Of a DNA stretch of 5,695 nt, positions 1 to 4,314 are shown piece after piece. The position numbers and the translations under genes are program-made. The stretch covers positions 1-5,695 of the forward strand of contig CAIRYF010000435.1 of the NCBI GenBank assembly GCA_903882725.1, read 5' to 3'. Every line of letters starts with the position of its first letter. Position 1 is the stretch's first letter. The notes under the pieces were generated by a model that saw only the letters and a list, made by a program, of their open reading frames with translations, was not told the DNA's origin and made no database searches. Source of the DNA: an uncultured Simplicispira sp. (GTDB lineage Bacteria > Pseudomonadota > Gammaproteobacteria > Burkholderiales > Burkholderiaceae_C).

Positions 1-8
1 CAAAATGA

Positions 9-51
9 CGCCACCTTAGTACACTGGGTAGTTAAACCTTAAAAGGAGGCG
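9..51 (+). promoter_or_regulatory. Strong Shine-Dalgarno inside a possible sequestering hairpin
   Basis: AAGGAGG at 43-49 is a near-perfect ribosome binding site, six bases before the ATG at 56. Its arm AAGGAGGCG (43-51) is the reverse complement, with one mismatch, of CGCCACCTT at 9-17. The leader RNA could therefore form a nine-position stem around a 25-base loop and hide the ribosome binding site. The left arm also resembles the 16S anti-Shine-Dalgarno sequence. The pairing is seen in the sequence; a regulatory role is inference, and the arm match could be chance. Confidence 0.4.
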
Positions 52-55
52 CACC

Positions 56-208
56 ATGCTTGCCCAACCCCGAAGGCTCACCGTAGGCTTGCTCGATGCG
101 CGCTTGGTAGTTTTGGTCTGGACACCGCGCGGCGAGGTGCGCCGCATCATCAGTTTGAGGAAAGCCAATGACCGCGAAAAAACCTTCTATGCCCACCACT
201 TGGACTGA
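56..208 (+). pseudogene. brnT: BrnT toxin C-terminal remnant (N-terminal half missing)
   Basis: This 50-codon frame reads as the C-terminal part of a BrnT toxin, the RelE-like ribonuclease of the type II BrnT/BrnA system. The recognisable segments are VGLLDARLVVLVWTPRG (about residues 10-26) and RRIISLRKANDREK (about 29-42). BrnT proteins are usually about 90-100 residues. The N-terminal half, which normally carries a FEWDPxKAxxNxxKHG-like segment, is absent. In-frame stops at 17-19 and 29-31 show it does not continue upstream within the window. The frame still has an ATG at 56 with a strong ribosome binding site, so a short peptide could be made, but I do not expect an active toxin. It overlaps the downstream brnA by 41 bases, the usual gene order for this system. 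The truncated N-terminus is certain in this window; the cause (deletion or insertion to the left) cannot be seen. Confidence 0.8.
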
Positions 209-440
209 CCCTGACGATGCGCCAGAGCTGACCGAGGCGTTCTTTCAGACCGCCGACCGCTACGACGGTGCCACACTCAAACCACGCGGGCGGCCCAAGG
301 CTGCCACCACCAAAGAGGCGGTGAAATTGCGGCTTGATGCCGACGTGCTGGCCGCACTGCGCGCCAGCGGCGACGGCTGGCAAACACGCATCAACGATGC
401 ACTGCGCGCCTCGCTGGCCTTGGCCGGAAAGTTGGCTTGA
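168..440 (+). CDS. brnA: BrnA family antitoxin (ribbon-helix-helix)
   Basis: This 90-residue protein is recognisable as BrnA, the DNA-binding antitoxin that neutralises BrnT and represses its own operon. Family hallmarks are the acidic N-terminal stretch TDPDDAPELTEAFF (13-26), the linker RGRPKAATTKE (40-50), and a C-terminal ribbon-helix-helix region with LRLDADVLAALRASGDGWQTRIN (55-77, W71 in the conserved GWQTRIN motif). The ATG at 168 has GAGG at 157-160 seven bases upstream and lies inside the 3' end of the brnT remnant, as in intact brnTA loci. The gene is full length for the family. Because its toxin partner is truncated, BrnA is probably an orphan here. It could still bind operators or neutralise a BrnT encoded elsewhere; that is inference. 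Confidence 0.9.
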   Translation: MTAKKPSMPTTWTDPDDAPELTEAFFQTADRYDGATLKPRGRPKAATTKEAVKLRLDADVLAALRASGDGWQTRINDALRASLALAGKLA

Positions 441-495
441 GCGCCCTACAGGATGGGGCTGTGGGTAAACAAAAATTTATCCCTAAAAAAATAAT

Positions 496-522
496 GGGGG
501 TCAGAGTCACATTAATCGGGCC
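496..522 (+). repeat. GGGGGTCAGAGTC motif with ATTAATCGG tail, copy 1
   Basis: GGTCAGAGTC (499-508) is followed by ATTAATCGGGCC (511-522). The same decamer recurs at 1895-1904. A variant, GGGGTCAAGAG, at 4298-4308 is followed by the reverse complement of the ATTAATCGG tail. All three copies lie just outside gene ends. From memory, such GGGGTCAGAGTC strings occur beside REP-associated or IS200-like transposase genes in Proteobacteria, but no transposase is in this window. The repeat is seen; the mobile-element link is unverified recall. Confidence 0.4.
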
Positions 523-558
523 GGTGCATAGGTGGCCGGTCGGGCGCTTGTCGGACTT

Positions 559-584
559 GTCGGGTTAGCGCAGCGTAATCCGAC
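559..584 (+). repeat. REP-like imperfect palindrome
   Basis: GTCGGGTTAGCG (559-570) pairs with CGTAATCCGAC (574-584) through a bulged G at 568 and one G-T wobble, leaving a three-base loop. The sequence matches a REP type I recall as widespread in beta- and gammaproteobacteria, usually flanked by a GTAG tag. Here the tag is missing on both sides. A half-arm-like GTTGGGTTAG follows at 603-612. It lies between convergent genes, a common REP location. Confidence 0.6.
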
Positions 585-670
585 GTGCAAGGCAGCGTTG
601 GTGTTGGGTTAGAAGCCGAAGCCGCCCGCGCCCAGAGGGTTTATAAACGACACCCACGTTAATTAATCGG

Positions 671-720
671 ACCAAATCGACTGCTAACGCTTATGGGGTA
701 AGCGCTGGCAGCTATCAAAT
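671..720 (+). repeat. Comamonadaceae-type palindromic repeat, copy 1
   Basis: About 50 bases that align along their whole length with the reverse complement of 4051-4100. The best-conserved part is AAGCGCTG..AGCTATCAAA (700-719, 18 of 20 identical). Inside is a hairpin, CGCTTA-TGGGG-TAAGCG (689-705). On the plus strand a T6 run follows at about 720-725. The element could therefore end transcription leaving brnA, though the gap between stem and T-run is long. I recall this repeat as abundant in Comamonadaceae intergenic DNA. Its function is unknown to me. Confidence 0.6.
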
Positions 721-766
721 TTTTTATCCATCGCTAGGACTGAAATTCAAATTTCGCCCATTGCGG

Positions 767-1195
767 CTACAGGGTGATCAAATGCTCTGCTCTCGCCCCG
801 GGTACGGCATGAAGGTTCAGCCGCGCATCAAAGCTGACAAAGCGGCATTGGTGGCGCACGGCCAGGCCCAGCAGATAGCTGTCGGTAATTTGTCGATGGC
901 CCAGCAGGTGCTGCCAGTGCAGTTGGTTGGCATCGAGCAAGCTGTAGTCGTCGGCCAGAAAGGCGTGCGCCGAGTGCGCGGCGGCCTGTCCCAGACGGCT
1001 GGCGACTGCGGCCAGCGGCAGGGCCTGGGGGTAGGCGGGTTGGGCCATGATGCGCAAGCAGCCGTTTTGCGTGAGCGGGCAGGAGGCCCAGCCGTGGGCA
1101 ATCTCCTGCTGCAGCCACTGCGTGGCCCGGGCGTGGTGCATGTGCGCCGCATCCAGCAAGGCGATCAAGACATTGACGTCCAGCAGGGCGCGCAT
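767..1195 (-). CDS. vapC: VapC-like PIN-domain ribonuclease toxin
   Basis: A complete 142-residue PIN-domain protein, the usual length for VapC-type endoribonuclease toxins. Landmarks in order are the N-terminal strand with the first acidic residue, RALLDVNVLIALLD (D6); the segment CPLTQNGCLRIM (39-50); ADDYSLLD (81-88); QITDSYLLGLAVRH (102-115, D105); and FVSFD (119-123, D123). D6, D105 and D123 fit PIN metal-binding positions. The position where many relatives have Glu (LTENG) is Gln43; I recall QNG variants in this subfamily, so activity is not excluded. The gene starts three bases after the vapB stop, so translation is probably coupled and expression is set by the vapB promoter. Function is from family knowledge; the RNA target is unknown. 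Confidence 0.88.
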   Translation of the reverse strand: MRALLDVNVLIALLDAAHMHHARATQWLQQEIAHGWASCPLTQNGCLRIMAQPAYPQALPLAAVASRLGQAAAHSAHAFLADDYSLLDANQLHWQHLLGHRQITDSYLLGLAVRHQCRFVSFDARLNLHAVPGARAEHLITL

Positions 1196-1198
1196 GGT

Positions 1199-1444
1199 CT
1201 AAACCCCGTCGGCATCGCGCAAGCGATTGATCAGCTCGTTGCTGACCACGACCCCGCGCGACTCAAATGGCACGAATCCTGTGGCCGTGGCAGGCAGGCT
1301 GTGGGCGCCCTGCGGTGCAGCACCCCCCGTAAGCGCCTGGCGCACCAGACGCGAGATGACTTTTCCCAGGCTCGTGTTTTCTGTGCGGGCTATTTCCTTG
1401 GCGGCGATCAAGGTGTCGTATTCCAAATCAATGGTGGTGCGCAT
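1199..1444 (-). CDS. vapB: VapB-like ribbon-helix-helix antitoxin
   Basis: An 81-residue antitoxin, first gene of the operon with the PIN toxin at 767-1195. Residues 1-40 (MRTTIDLEYDTLIAAKEIAR onward to VRQAL) are a ribbon-helix-helix DNA-binding region: a beta strand followed by two helices. The C-terminal part, FVPFESRGVVVSNELINRLRD (about 57-77), fits the toxin-binding tail of this antitoxin type. The ATG at 1444 has AGAGG about eight bases upstream in the minus-strand leader. Such antitoxins normally repress their own promoter together with the toxin. A candidate promoter and palindrome lie at 1480-1515. Family assignment is good; the exact VapB subclass is not resolved. Confidence 0.85.
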   Translation of the reverse strand: MRTTIDLEYDTLIAAKEIARTENTSLGKVISRLVRQALTGGAAPQGAHSLPATATGFVPFESRGVVVSNELINRLRDADGV

Positions 1445-1466
1445 GTGACGCCTCTTTTTTCAGCAG

Positions 1467-1628
1467 TTAAGTTGCCCCCCGTGATTCTAAATCATCATGG
1501 TGCGATTGCATCACGGCGGCCTTGTCAAGAACCAGGCCGCTTTGCTCGGCCAGGGCAATCGCTGGCCCATACCCTTTGAGCAGGCCAATGACCATGTTGG
1601 TGTCGAGCAGCCACTCAATCCCACTCAT
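1467..1628 (-). pseudogene. PIN-domain toxin, 3'-truncated remnant
   Basis: A 53-residue frame that begins as a normal PIN toxin, MSGIEWLLDTNMVIGLLKGY (D9 and N11 in the first PIN motif), and stays family-like to about LVLDKAAV (32-39). After that come 14 residues (MQSHHDD to GAT) that do not resemble the family. PIN toxins of this kind run about 130-140 residues, so the later acidic residues and most of the fold are lost. The break is near 1511, just upstream of the leader of the next vapBC pair, consistent with a deletion that joined two modules. The ATG at 1628 overlaps the antitoxin stop by 14 bases, the normal arrangement. An earlier in-frame start at 1652 is less likely because it lies deep inside the antitoxin gene. 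Not expected to be an active nuclease. Confidence 0.8.
1480..1515 (-). promoter_or_regulatory. Candidate vapBC promoter/operator palindrome
   Basis: CGTGAT (1480-1485) and ATCACG (1510-1515) form an inverted repeat with a nested AATC/GATT pair. On the minus strand it contains TAGAAT (1489-1484), a five-of-six match to a sigma-70 -10 box, about 40 bases upstream of the vapB ATG. No good -35 box is visible. The overlap of a palindrome with a -10 box fits an autoregulated antitoxin operator. This is inference; part of the sequence is also the tail of the truncated toxin. Confidence 0.3.
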
Positions 1629-1851
1629 GGCGCATACCTTGCTGAATGGCAACCGGGTCTTCGTTCAGGTTGGGAGACGCGCGCAGAGTGCCGGCAAAAC
1701 GCTTCCAATCCGTCCCAGGGGGCGGCGAATGGAAGACGGGCTCAATAACCGTGACCAGCACACGGCAGGCCATGGAGCCTGCCAGCTTCAATGGTTCCAG
1801 AAACTGAAGTTGTCCGTTGGGTTGTAAAACGGCTTCGTAGGTTTGCAACAT
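1615..1851 (-). CDS. Antitoxin of a PIN-toxin module (toxin truncated)
   Basis: A 78-residue protein of the small antitoxin type found directly before PIN toxins. It begins LQTYEAVLQPNGQLQFLEPL (2-21), a predicted beta-rich region. It ends with DWKRFAGTLRASPNLNEDPVAIQ (48-70) and RHEWD, a C-terminal signature shared by many VapB-like antitoxins and expected to hold the toxin. I chose the ATG at 1851 because AAGG lies about nine bases upstream and family members begin with LQTYEAVLQ; a start 12 codons earlier (1887) lacks that match. Its last 14 bases overlap the start of the truncated toxin. It looks intact, so it is probably an orphan antitoxin. I do not assign a fold class to the N-terminus. 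Confidence 0.75.
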   Translation of the reverse strand: MLQTYEAVLQPNGQLQFLEPLKLAGSMACRVLVTVIEPVFHSPPPGTDWKRFAGTLRASPNLNEDPVAIQQGMRHEWD

Positions 1852-1892
1852 GGTTAATTTCCTTGGGATAGCAGGAGCGAACAGCATAAATA

Positions 1893-1904
1893 GAGGTCAG
1901 AGTC
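1893..1904 (+). repeat. GAGGTCAGAGTC motif, copy 2
   Basis: GGTCAGAGTC at 1895-1904 is identical to 499-508. It sits 44 bases upstream of the antitoxin start at 1851, so with copy 1 it brackets the three toxin-antitoxin remnants in direct orientation. Here the ATTAATCGG tail is absent and CCATGGCACTACC follows. The repeat is seen; a meaning as a module boundary is inference. Confidence 0.35.
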
Positions 1905-1935
1905 CCATGGCACTACCTTAAGAGCGCAAAGCAAA

Positions 1936-2023
1936 TGCGAGTGGGCTGACACCACCACCTGATGCCAGACTGCGGTTGTTGAAAGACTACAACCGGCTTC
2001 AGTAGCAAGTCAGCCCACGTGCA
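1936..2023. other. Nested stem-loop element of unknown type
   Basis: Three nested inverted pairs occupy 88 bases. The outer pair is a perfect GTGGGCTGAC / GTCAGCCCAC (1941-1950 with 2009-2018), extended by TGC/GCA past two unpaired positions. A middle CTGA / TCAG lies at 1959-1962 and 1999-2002. The inner pair is a perfect CGGTTGT / ACAACCG (1973-1979 with 1989-1995) around a nine-base loop. The order and nesting would give a long interrupted hairpin in RNA or single-stranded DNA. It has no open frame of note and I do not recognise the family. Possibilities are a small non-coding RNA, a miniature inverted-repeat element, or the palindromic end of a lost mobile element. Confidence 0.5.
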
Positions 2024-2040
2024 TCCTAACAAGCCAGCCC

Positions 2041-2068
2041 GTAGGTTGGGTTGCTCCAGCAACCCAAC
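2041..2068 (+). repeat. REP palindrome with GTAG tag, left copy
   Basis: GTAG at 2041-2044 is followed directly by the perfect palindrome GTTGGGTTGCT-CC-AGCAACCCAAC (2045-2068, 11-base arms). A GTAG tetranucleotide immediately 5' of a palindrome is the recognised layout of REP elements mobilised by REP-associated tyrosine transposases. The partner at 2139-2166 is in the opposite orientation, which gives a BIME-like pair. Confidence 0.75.
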
Positions 2069-2097
2069 ACAGCATTCCACATCCCCACAACATTCTG

Positions 2098-2135
2098 GCC
2101 ACGCCACGCCACGCCACGCCACGCCACGCCACGCC
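2098..2135 (+). repeat. ACGCC pentanucleotide tandem repeat (7 units)
   Basis: Seven exact ACGCC units fill 2101-2135, preceded by a partial unit (GCC, 2098-2100). The tract lies in the loop of the inverted REP pair. Perfect five-base repeats of this length are prone to slipped-strand copy changes. It lies outside genes, so coding phase variation is not expected; it would only change the spacing between the REPs. Confidence 0.9.
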
Positions 2136-2138
2136 AAT

Positions 2139-2166
2139 GTTGGGTTGCTGGCGCAACCCAACCTAC
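2139..2166 (-). repeat. REP palindrome with GTAG tag, right inverted copy
   Basis: On the minus strand, GTAG (2166-2163) precedes GTTGGGTTGC-GCCA-GCAACCCAAC (2162-2139, ten-base perfect arms). It starts four bases after the recQ stop, so it will be transcribed as a hairpin at the 3' end of the recQ message. REPs there often stabilise or attenuate transcripts; that role is inferred. Together with 2041-2068 the two copies could also fold into one long cruciform. Confidence 0.75.
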
Positions 2167-2170
2167 GCGC

Positions 2171-4036
2171 TCACCCGGCGCACACCCGCAGCACCTCAGC
2201 CCCATAGGCTTCGAGCTTTTTGGCTCCCATGCCGCTGATGCCGTGCAGCTCGCCCAGCGTGCGCGGGCATTGCTGGGCAATGGTGGCCAGTGTGGCGTCA
2301 TGAAAAATCACATACGCGGGCAGGCTGTGCTCGCGTGCGACTTCGGCGCGCCAGGCTTTGAGGTTGATAAAGCGCACCTGCGCTGCTTGGTCTAGGTTGG
2401 CCGCCGCCGGGGGCAGGGTGCCTGCCGGGCTGCGGCGTTTGCGCTCGCGCGGGCTGGCGGCGGTTGAGGCGCGCAGGCGCACCGCCACTTCGCCGCGCAG
2501 CACCGCGCGCGAGCCTTCGCTCAGGCACAGCGTGTCAAAACTGTGGCCGTTGTCCAAATGCACCTTGCTCAAGCCGACCGCGCCGGTGGCCAGCAACTGG
2601 CGCAGCACGGCGCGCAACTGCGGCTCGCTAAATTCGGCACCAATGCCGAAAGTGGATATTTTTTCGTGGCCGTACTGCTCGACTTTTTCAGTTTTTTGGC
2701 CGCGCAAAATATCCATGATGTGGCCGGTGCCAAAGCCGATGCCGCTGGCCGCGTGGACGCGGTAAATGGTCGATAGCAGCTTGCGTGCGCAGTCGGTGGC
2801 GTCCCACACCTCGGGCGGATTGAGGCAGTTGTCGCAGTTGCCGCACGGCGTGGACGCCTCGCCAAAGTAGGCCAGCAGGCGCACGCGGCGGCAGTCAATG
2901 GCTTCGGCCAGCCCCAGCAGGGCATCGAGTTTGCCGCGCAGCGCGGCTTTGAATTCTTCGGCCGCTGGGCTCTCGTCAATCATGCGGCGCTGGTTGACCA
3001 CGTCGTTCAGGCCATAGGCCATCCACGCATCGGCGGCCAGGCCGTCGCGCCCGGCGCGGCCAGTTTCTTGGTAGTAGCCTTCGATGTTTTTGGGCATATC
3101 GACGTGGGCGACAAAGCGCACGTCGGGTTTGTCGATGCCCATGCCAAAGGCAATCGTCGCCACCATCACCACGCCTTCTTCGCGCAAAAAGCGGTTTTGG
3201 TTTTGCTGGCGCACGTCTTGCGGCAAACCGGCGTGGTAGGGCAGCGCGTTGATGCCAGCGCCCACCAGCGTGGCGGCCAGTTCTTCGACGCGTTTGCGCG
3301 ACTGGCAATAGACCACGCCCGCGTCGCCGGTGTGCTCGCGCTCAATAAAGCGCAGCAGCTGCGTGGTGGCGTTTTTCTTTTCTTCGATTCGGTAGCGGAT
3401 GTTGGGCCGGTCAAAGCTGCTGATGAACAGCCGCGCACTGCCCAGTTGCAGGCGCTCGATGATGTCGGCGCGCGTCAGGTCGTCGGCGGTGGCGGTCAGG
3501 GCAATGCGCGCCACGCCTGCGTAGCGCTGGTGCAGCACCGACAGCGCGCGGTATTCAGGGCGAAAGTCGTGGCCCCACTGGCTGACGCAGTGCGCCTCGT
3601 CAATGGCAAACAGGCTGAGTTTGCCCTGCTGGTACAGGTCGTCCAGCAGCCCCAAAAAACGCGGCGTATTGAGCCGCTCGGGTGCCACGTAGAGCAGCGT
3701 GATGTCGCCAGTTTGCAGGCGCAGTTCGACGTCTTGCGCCGCTGCATAGTCCAAGCTGGAGTTCAAAAACGCCGCGCTGACCCCGGCCTCGTGCAGTGCG
3801 CCAACTTGGTCGTGCATCAGCGCAATCAGGGGCGAGACCACAATAGCCACGCCGTGCCCAGCCTGCTGGCGCACGAGGGCCGGTACTTGGTAACACAGCG
3901 ATTTGCCCCCGCCCGTGGGCATCAGCACCAGTGCGTCGCCGCCGCCAATCACGTGGCCGACGATGGCCTCTTGCGGGCCGCGAAACTGCTCGTAACCAAA
4001 AACCTCTTGCAGGACGGTGTGTTGTGGGGAGGACAA
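2171..4036 (-). CDS. recQ: ATP-dependent DNA helicase RecQ
   Basis: A full-length RecQ, the 3'-to-5' superfamily 2 helicase of recombination and replication-fork repair. From the TTG at 4036 it has 621 residues, close to the usual size of about 610. In order: motif 0 YEQFRGPQ (15-22), Walker A PTGGGKS (40-46), DEAH box (146-149) with the aromatic-rich loop SQWGHDFRPEY (152-162), LTATA (180-184), HAGL (268-271), and motif VI QETGRAGRDG (323-332). Zinc-site cysteines are C382, C398, C401 and C404, followed by a winged-helix RQC region to about 520, a basic proline-rich linker (about 521-546), and a C-terminal HRDC domain (about 551-615). An earlier TTG at 4093 would add 19 residues, but these are encoded by the palindromic repeat 4051-4100. 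TTG at 4036 has AAGAG suitably upstream and gives the family-like N-terminus. No partner gene overlaps it, so it is probably transcribed alone. Confidence 0.96.
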   Translation of the reverse strand: MSSPQHTVLQEVFGYEQFRGPQEAIVGHVIGGGDALVLMPTGGGKSLCYQVPALVRQQAGHGVAIVVSPLIALMHDQVGALHEAGVSAAFLNSSLDYAAAQDVELRLQTGDITLLYVAPERLNTPRFLGLLDDLYQQGKLSLFAIDEAHCVSQWGHDFRPEYRALSVLHQRYAGVARIALTATADDLTRADIIERLQLGSARLFISSFDRPNIRYRIEEKKNATTQLLRFIEREHTGDAGVVYCQSRKRVEELAATLVGAGINALPYHAGLPQDVRQQNQNRFLREEGVVMVATIAFGMGIDKPDVRFVAHVDMPKNIEGYYQETGRAGRDGLAADAWMAYGLNDVVNQRRMIDESPAAEEFKAALRGKLDALLGLAEAIDCRRVRLLAYFGEASTPCGNCDNCLNPPEVWDATDCARKLLSTIYRVHAASGIGFGTGHIMDILRGQKTEKVEQYGHEKISTFGIGAEFSEPQLRAVLRQLLATGAVGLSKVHLDNGHSFDTLCLSEGSRAVLRGEVAVRLRASTAASPRERKRRSPAGTLPPAAANLDQAAQVRFINLKAWRAEVAREHSLPAYVIFHDATLATIAQQCPRTLGELHGISGMGAKKLEAYGAEVLRVCAG

Positions 4037-4050
4037 GAATTTGCTCTTTG

Positions 4051-4100
4051 TTTGATAGCTAACAGCGCTTGCTAGATAAGGGCTGGAGGCCAATTTGACC
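4051..4100 (-). repeat. Comamonadaceae-type palindromic repeat, copy 2
   Basis: Read on the minus strand, this 50-base element aligns with 671-720. It keeps AAGCGCTG..AGCTATCAAA and an internal imperfect hairpin, CAGCCCTT / AAGCGCTG. It lies 14 bases upstream of the likely recQ start, in the recQ leader, and adds spurious in-frame codons to the recQ reading frame. Its hairpin would be in the 5' untranslated RNA and could affect recQ translation; that is inference. Confidence 0.6.
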
Positions 4101-4314
4101 TAAATTATCGGTGTGGGTGCCAGTGGGAAGCAGTGGGGGGCGGCACCGGTGGCGCTAGAAGCTGGGTATTGCGCGCTGGTGTGGTGCAGTAGTCGCCACA
4201 CTTTCTGTATAACATTTCTTAATCTATGTACTACAAGTTGTCTACTCTAAAATATGGCAGCCAAAAGATGCGTAGTGCATCCCTTGGAATTTATGGCGGG
4301 GTCAAGAGCCCCGA
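4101..4314. other. Intergenic region between the MCP gene and recQ
   Basis: This 214-base gap must contain any dedicated recQ promoter. The A/T-rich part at 4196-4260 is the likeliest place. On the minus strand TTGTAG and TTATAC with an 18-base spacer form only a weak sigma-70-like candidate. A small palindrome, GATGC-GTAGT-GCATC, lies at 4267-4281. No gene is supported. Confidence 0.4.
4297..4313 (-). terminator. Possible terminator hairpin after the MCP gene
   Basis: CGGGG / CCCCG arms plus a wobble pair surround a short loop, beginning two bases after the MCP stop codon. There is no U-tract after the stem on the minus strand, so an intrinsic terminator is uncertain. The same bases carry the third, variant copy of the GGGGTCAGAG motif and the tail CCGATTAATTAA (4311-4322), the exact reverse complement of 659-670. 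It may therefore be a repeat remnant and not a true terminator. Confidence 0.3.

Larger units (their letters stand above)
441..766. other. Gene-free convergent interval between brnA and vapC
   Basis: No convincing gene lies between brnA (plus) and vapC (minus), which point at each other. The interval holds a weak hairpin, GGGTAAA / TTTATCCC at 463-483 followed by an A/T-rich run; a GGTCAGAGTC motif; a REP-like palindrome at 559-584; and a palindromic repeat at 671-720 followed by T6. A direct repeat, ATTAATCGG[G/A]CC, occurs at 511-522 and 662-673 (11 of 12 identical) and brackets the REP. CTTGTCGG is repeated in tandem at 547-554 and 556-563. Some of these hairpins may separate the two convergent transcripts, but none is a textbook terminator. 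Confidence 0.6.
1852..2170. other. Gene-free, repeat-rich interval between recQ and the TA cluster
   Basis: No gene is supported here. From the recQ end leftwards on the map the interval holds an inverted REP, an ACGCC microsatellite, a second REP, a nested stem-loop element (1936-2023), a GGTCAGAGTC motif (1893-1904) and the leader of the antitoxin gene. The frames that can be read through the microsatellite are artefacts of the five-base repeat. Confidence 0.7.

Noticed and set aside
1..42. Possible C-terminal tail of an upstream gene (13 codons ending TAA at 40-42, just before the ribosome binding site)
   Set aside because: Too short to recognise, and an open frame of 13 codons at a window edge is expected by chance.
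761..1579. Long plus-strand open frame of 272 codons opposite vapBC
   Set aside because: It runs antisense through vapC, vapB and the toxin remnant, whose minus-strand products match known families. Its own translation has no recognisable domain, and high G+C content favours long antisense frames.
2098..2135. CRISPR-like array
   Set aside because: The repeat is a five-base perfect tandem without spacers, so it is a microsatellite.
2025..2145. Integron attC-like site, suggested by CCTAAC, ACCCAAC and GTTGGGT beside toxin-antitoxin cassettes
   Set aside because: The motifs are explained by the arms of the two REP palindromes. There is no proper pair of core sites around a cassette, the toxin-antitoxin genes are not bounded by such sites, and no integrase is seen.
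1913..2395. Several small open frames through the ACGCC repeat on both strands
   Set aside because: They exist because a five-base repeat lacks stops. Their products are low-complexity HATPR or WRGVA repeats, and they extend into recQ in the wrong frame.
3068..4075. Long plus-strand open frame of 335 codons opposite recQ
   Set aside because: It lies wholly within recQ, whose helicase motifs are unmistakable. The antisense product resembles no family.
4185..4240. Plus-strand TATAAC (4208-4213) as a promoter
   Set aside because: There is no acceptable -35 box at the right spacing and no plus-strand gene follows.
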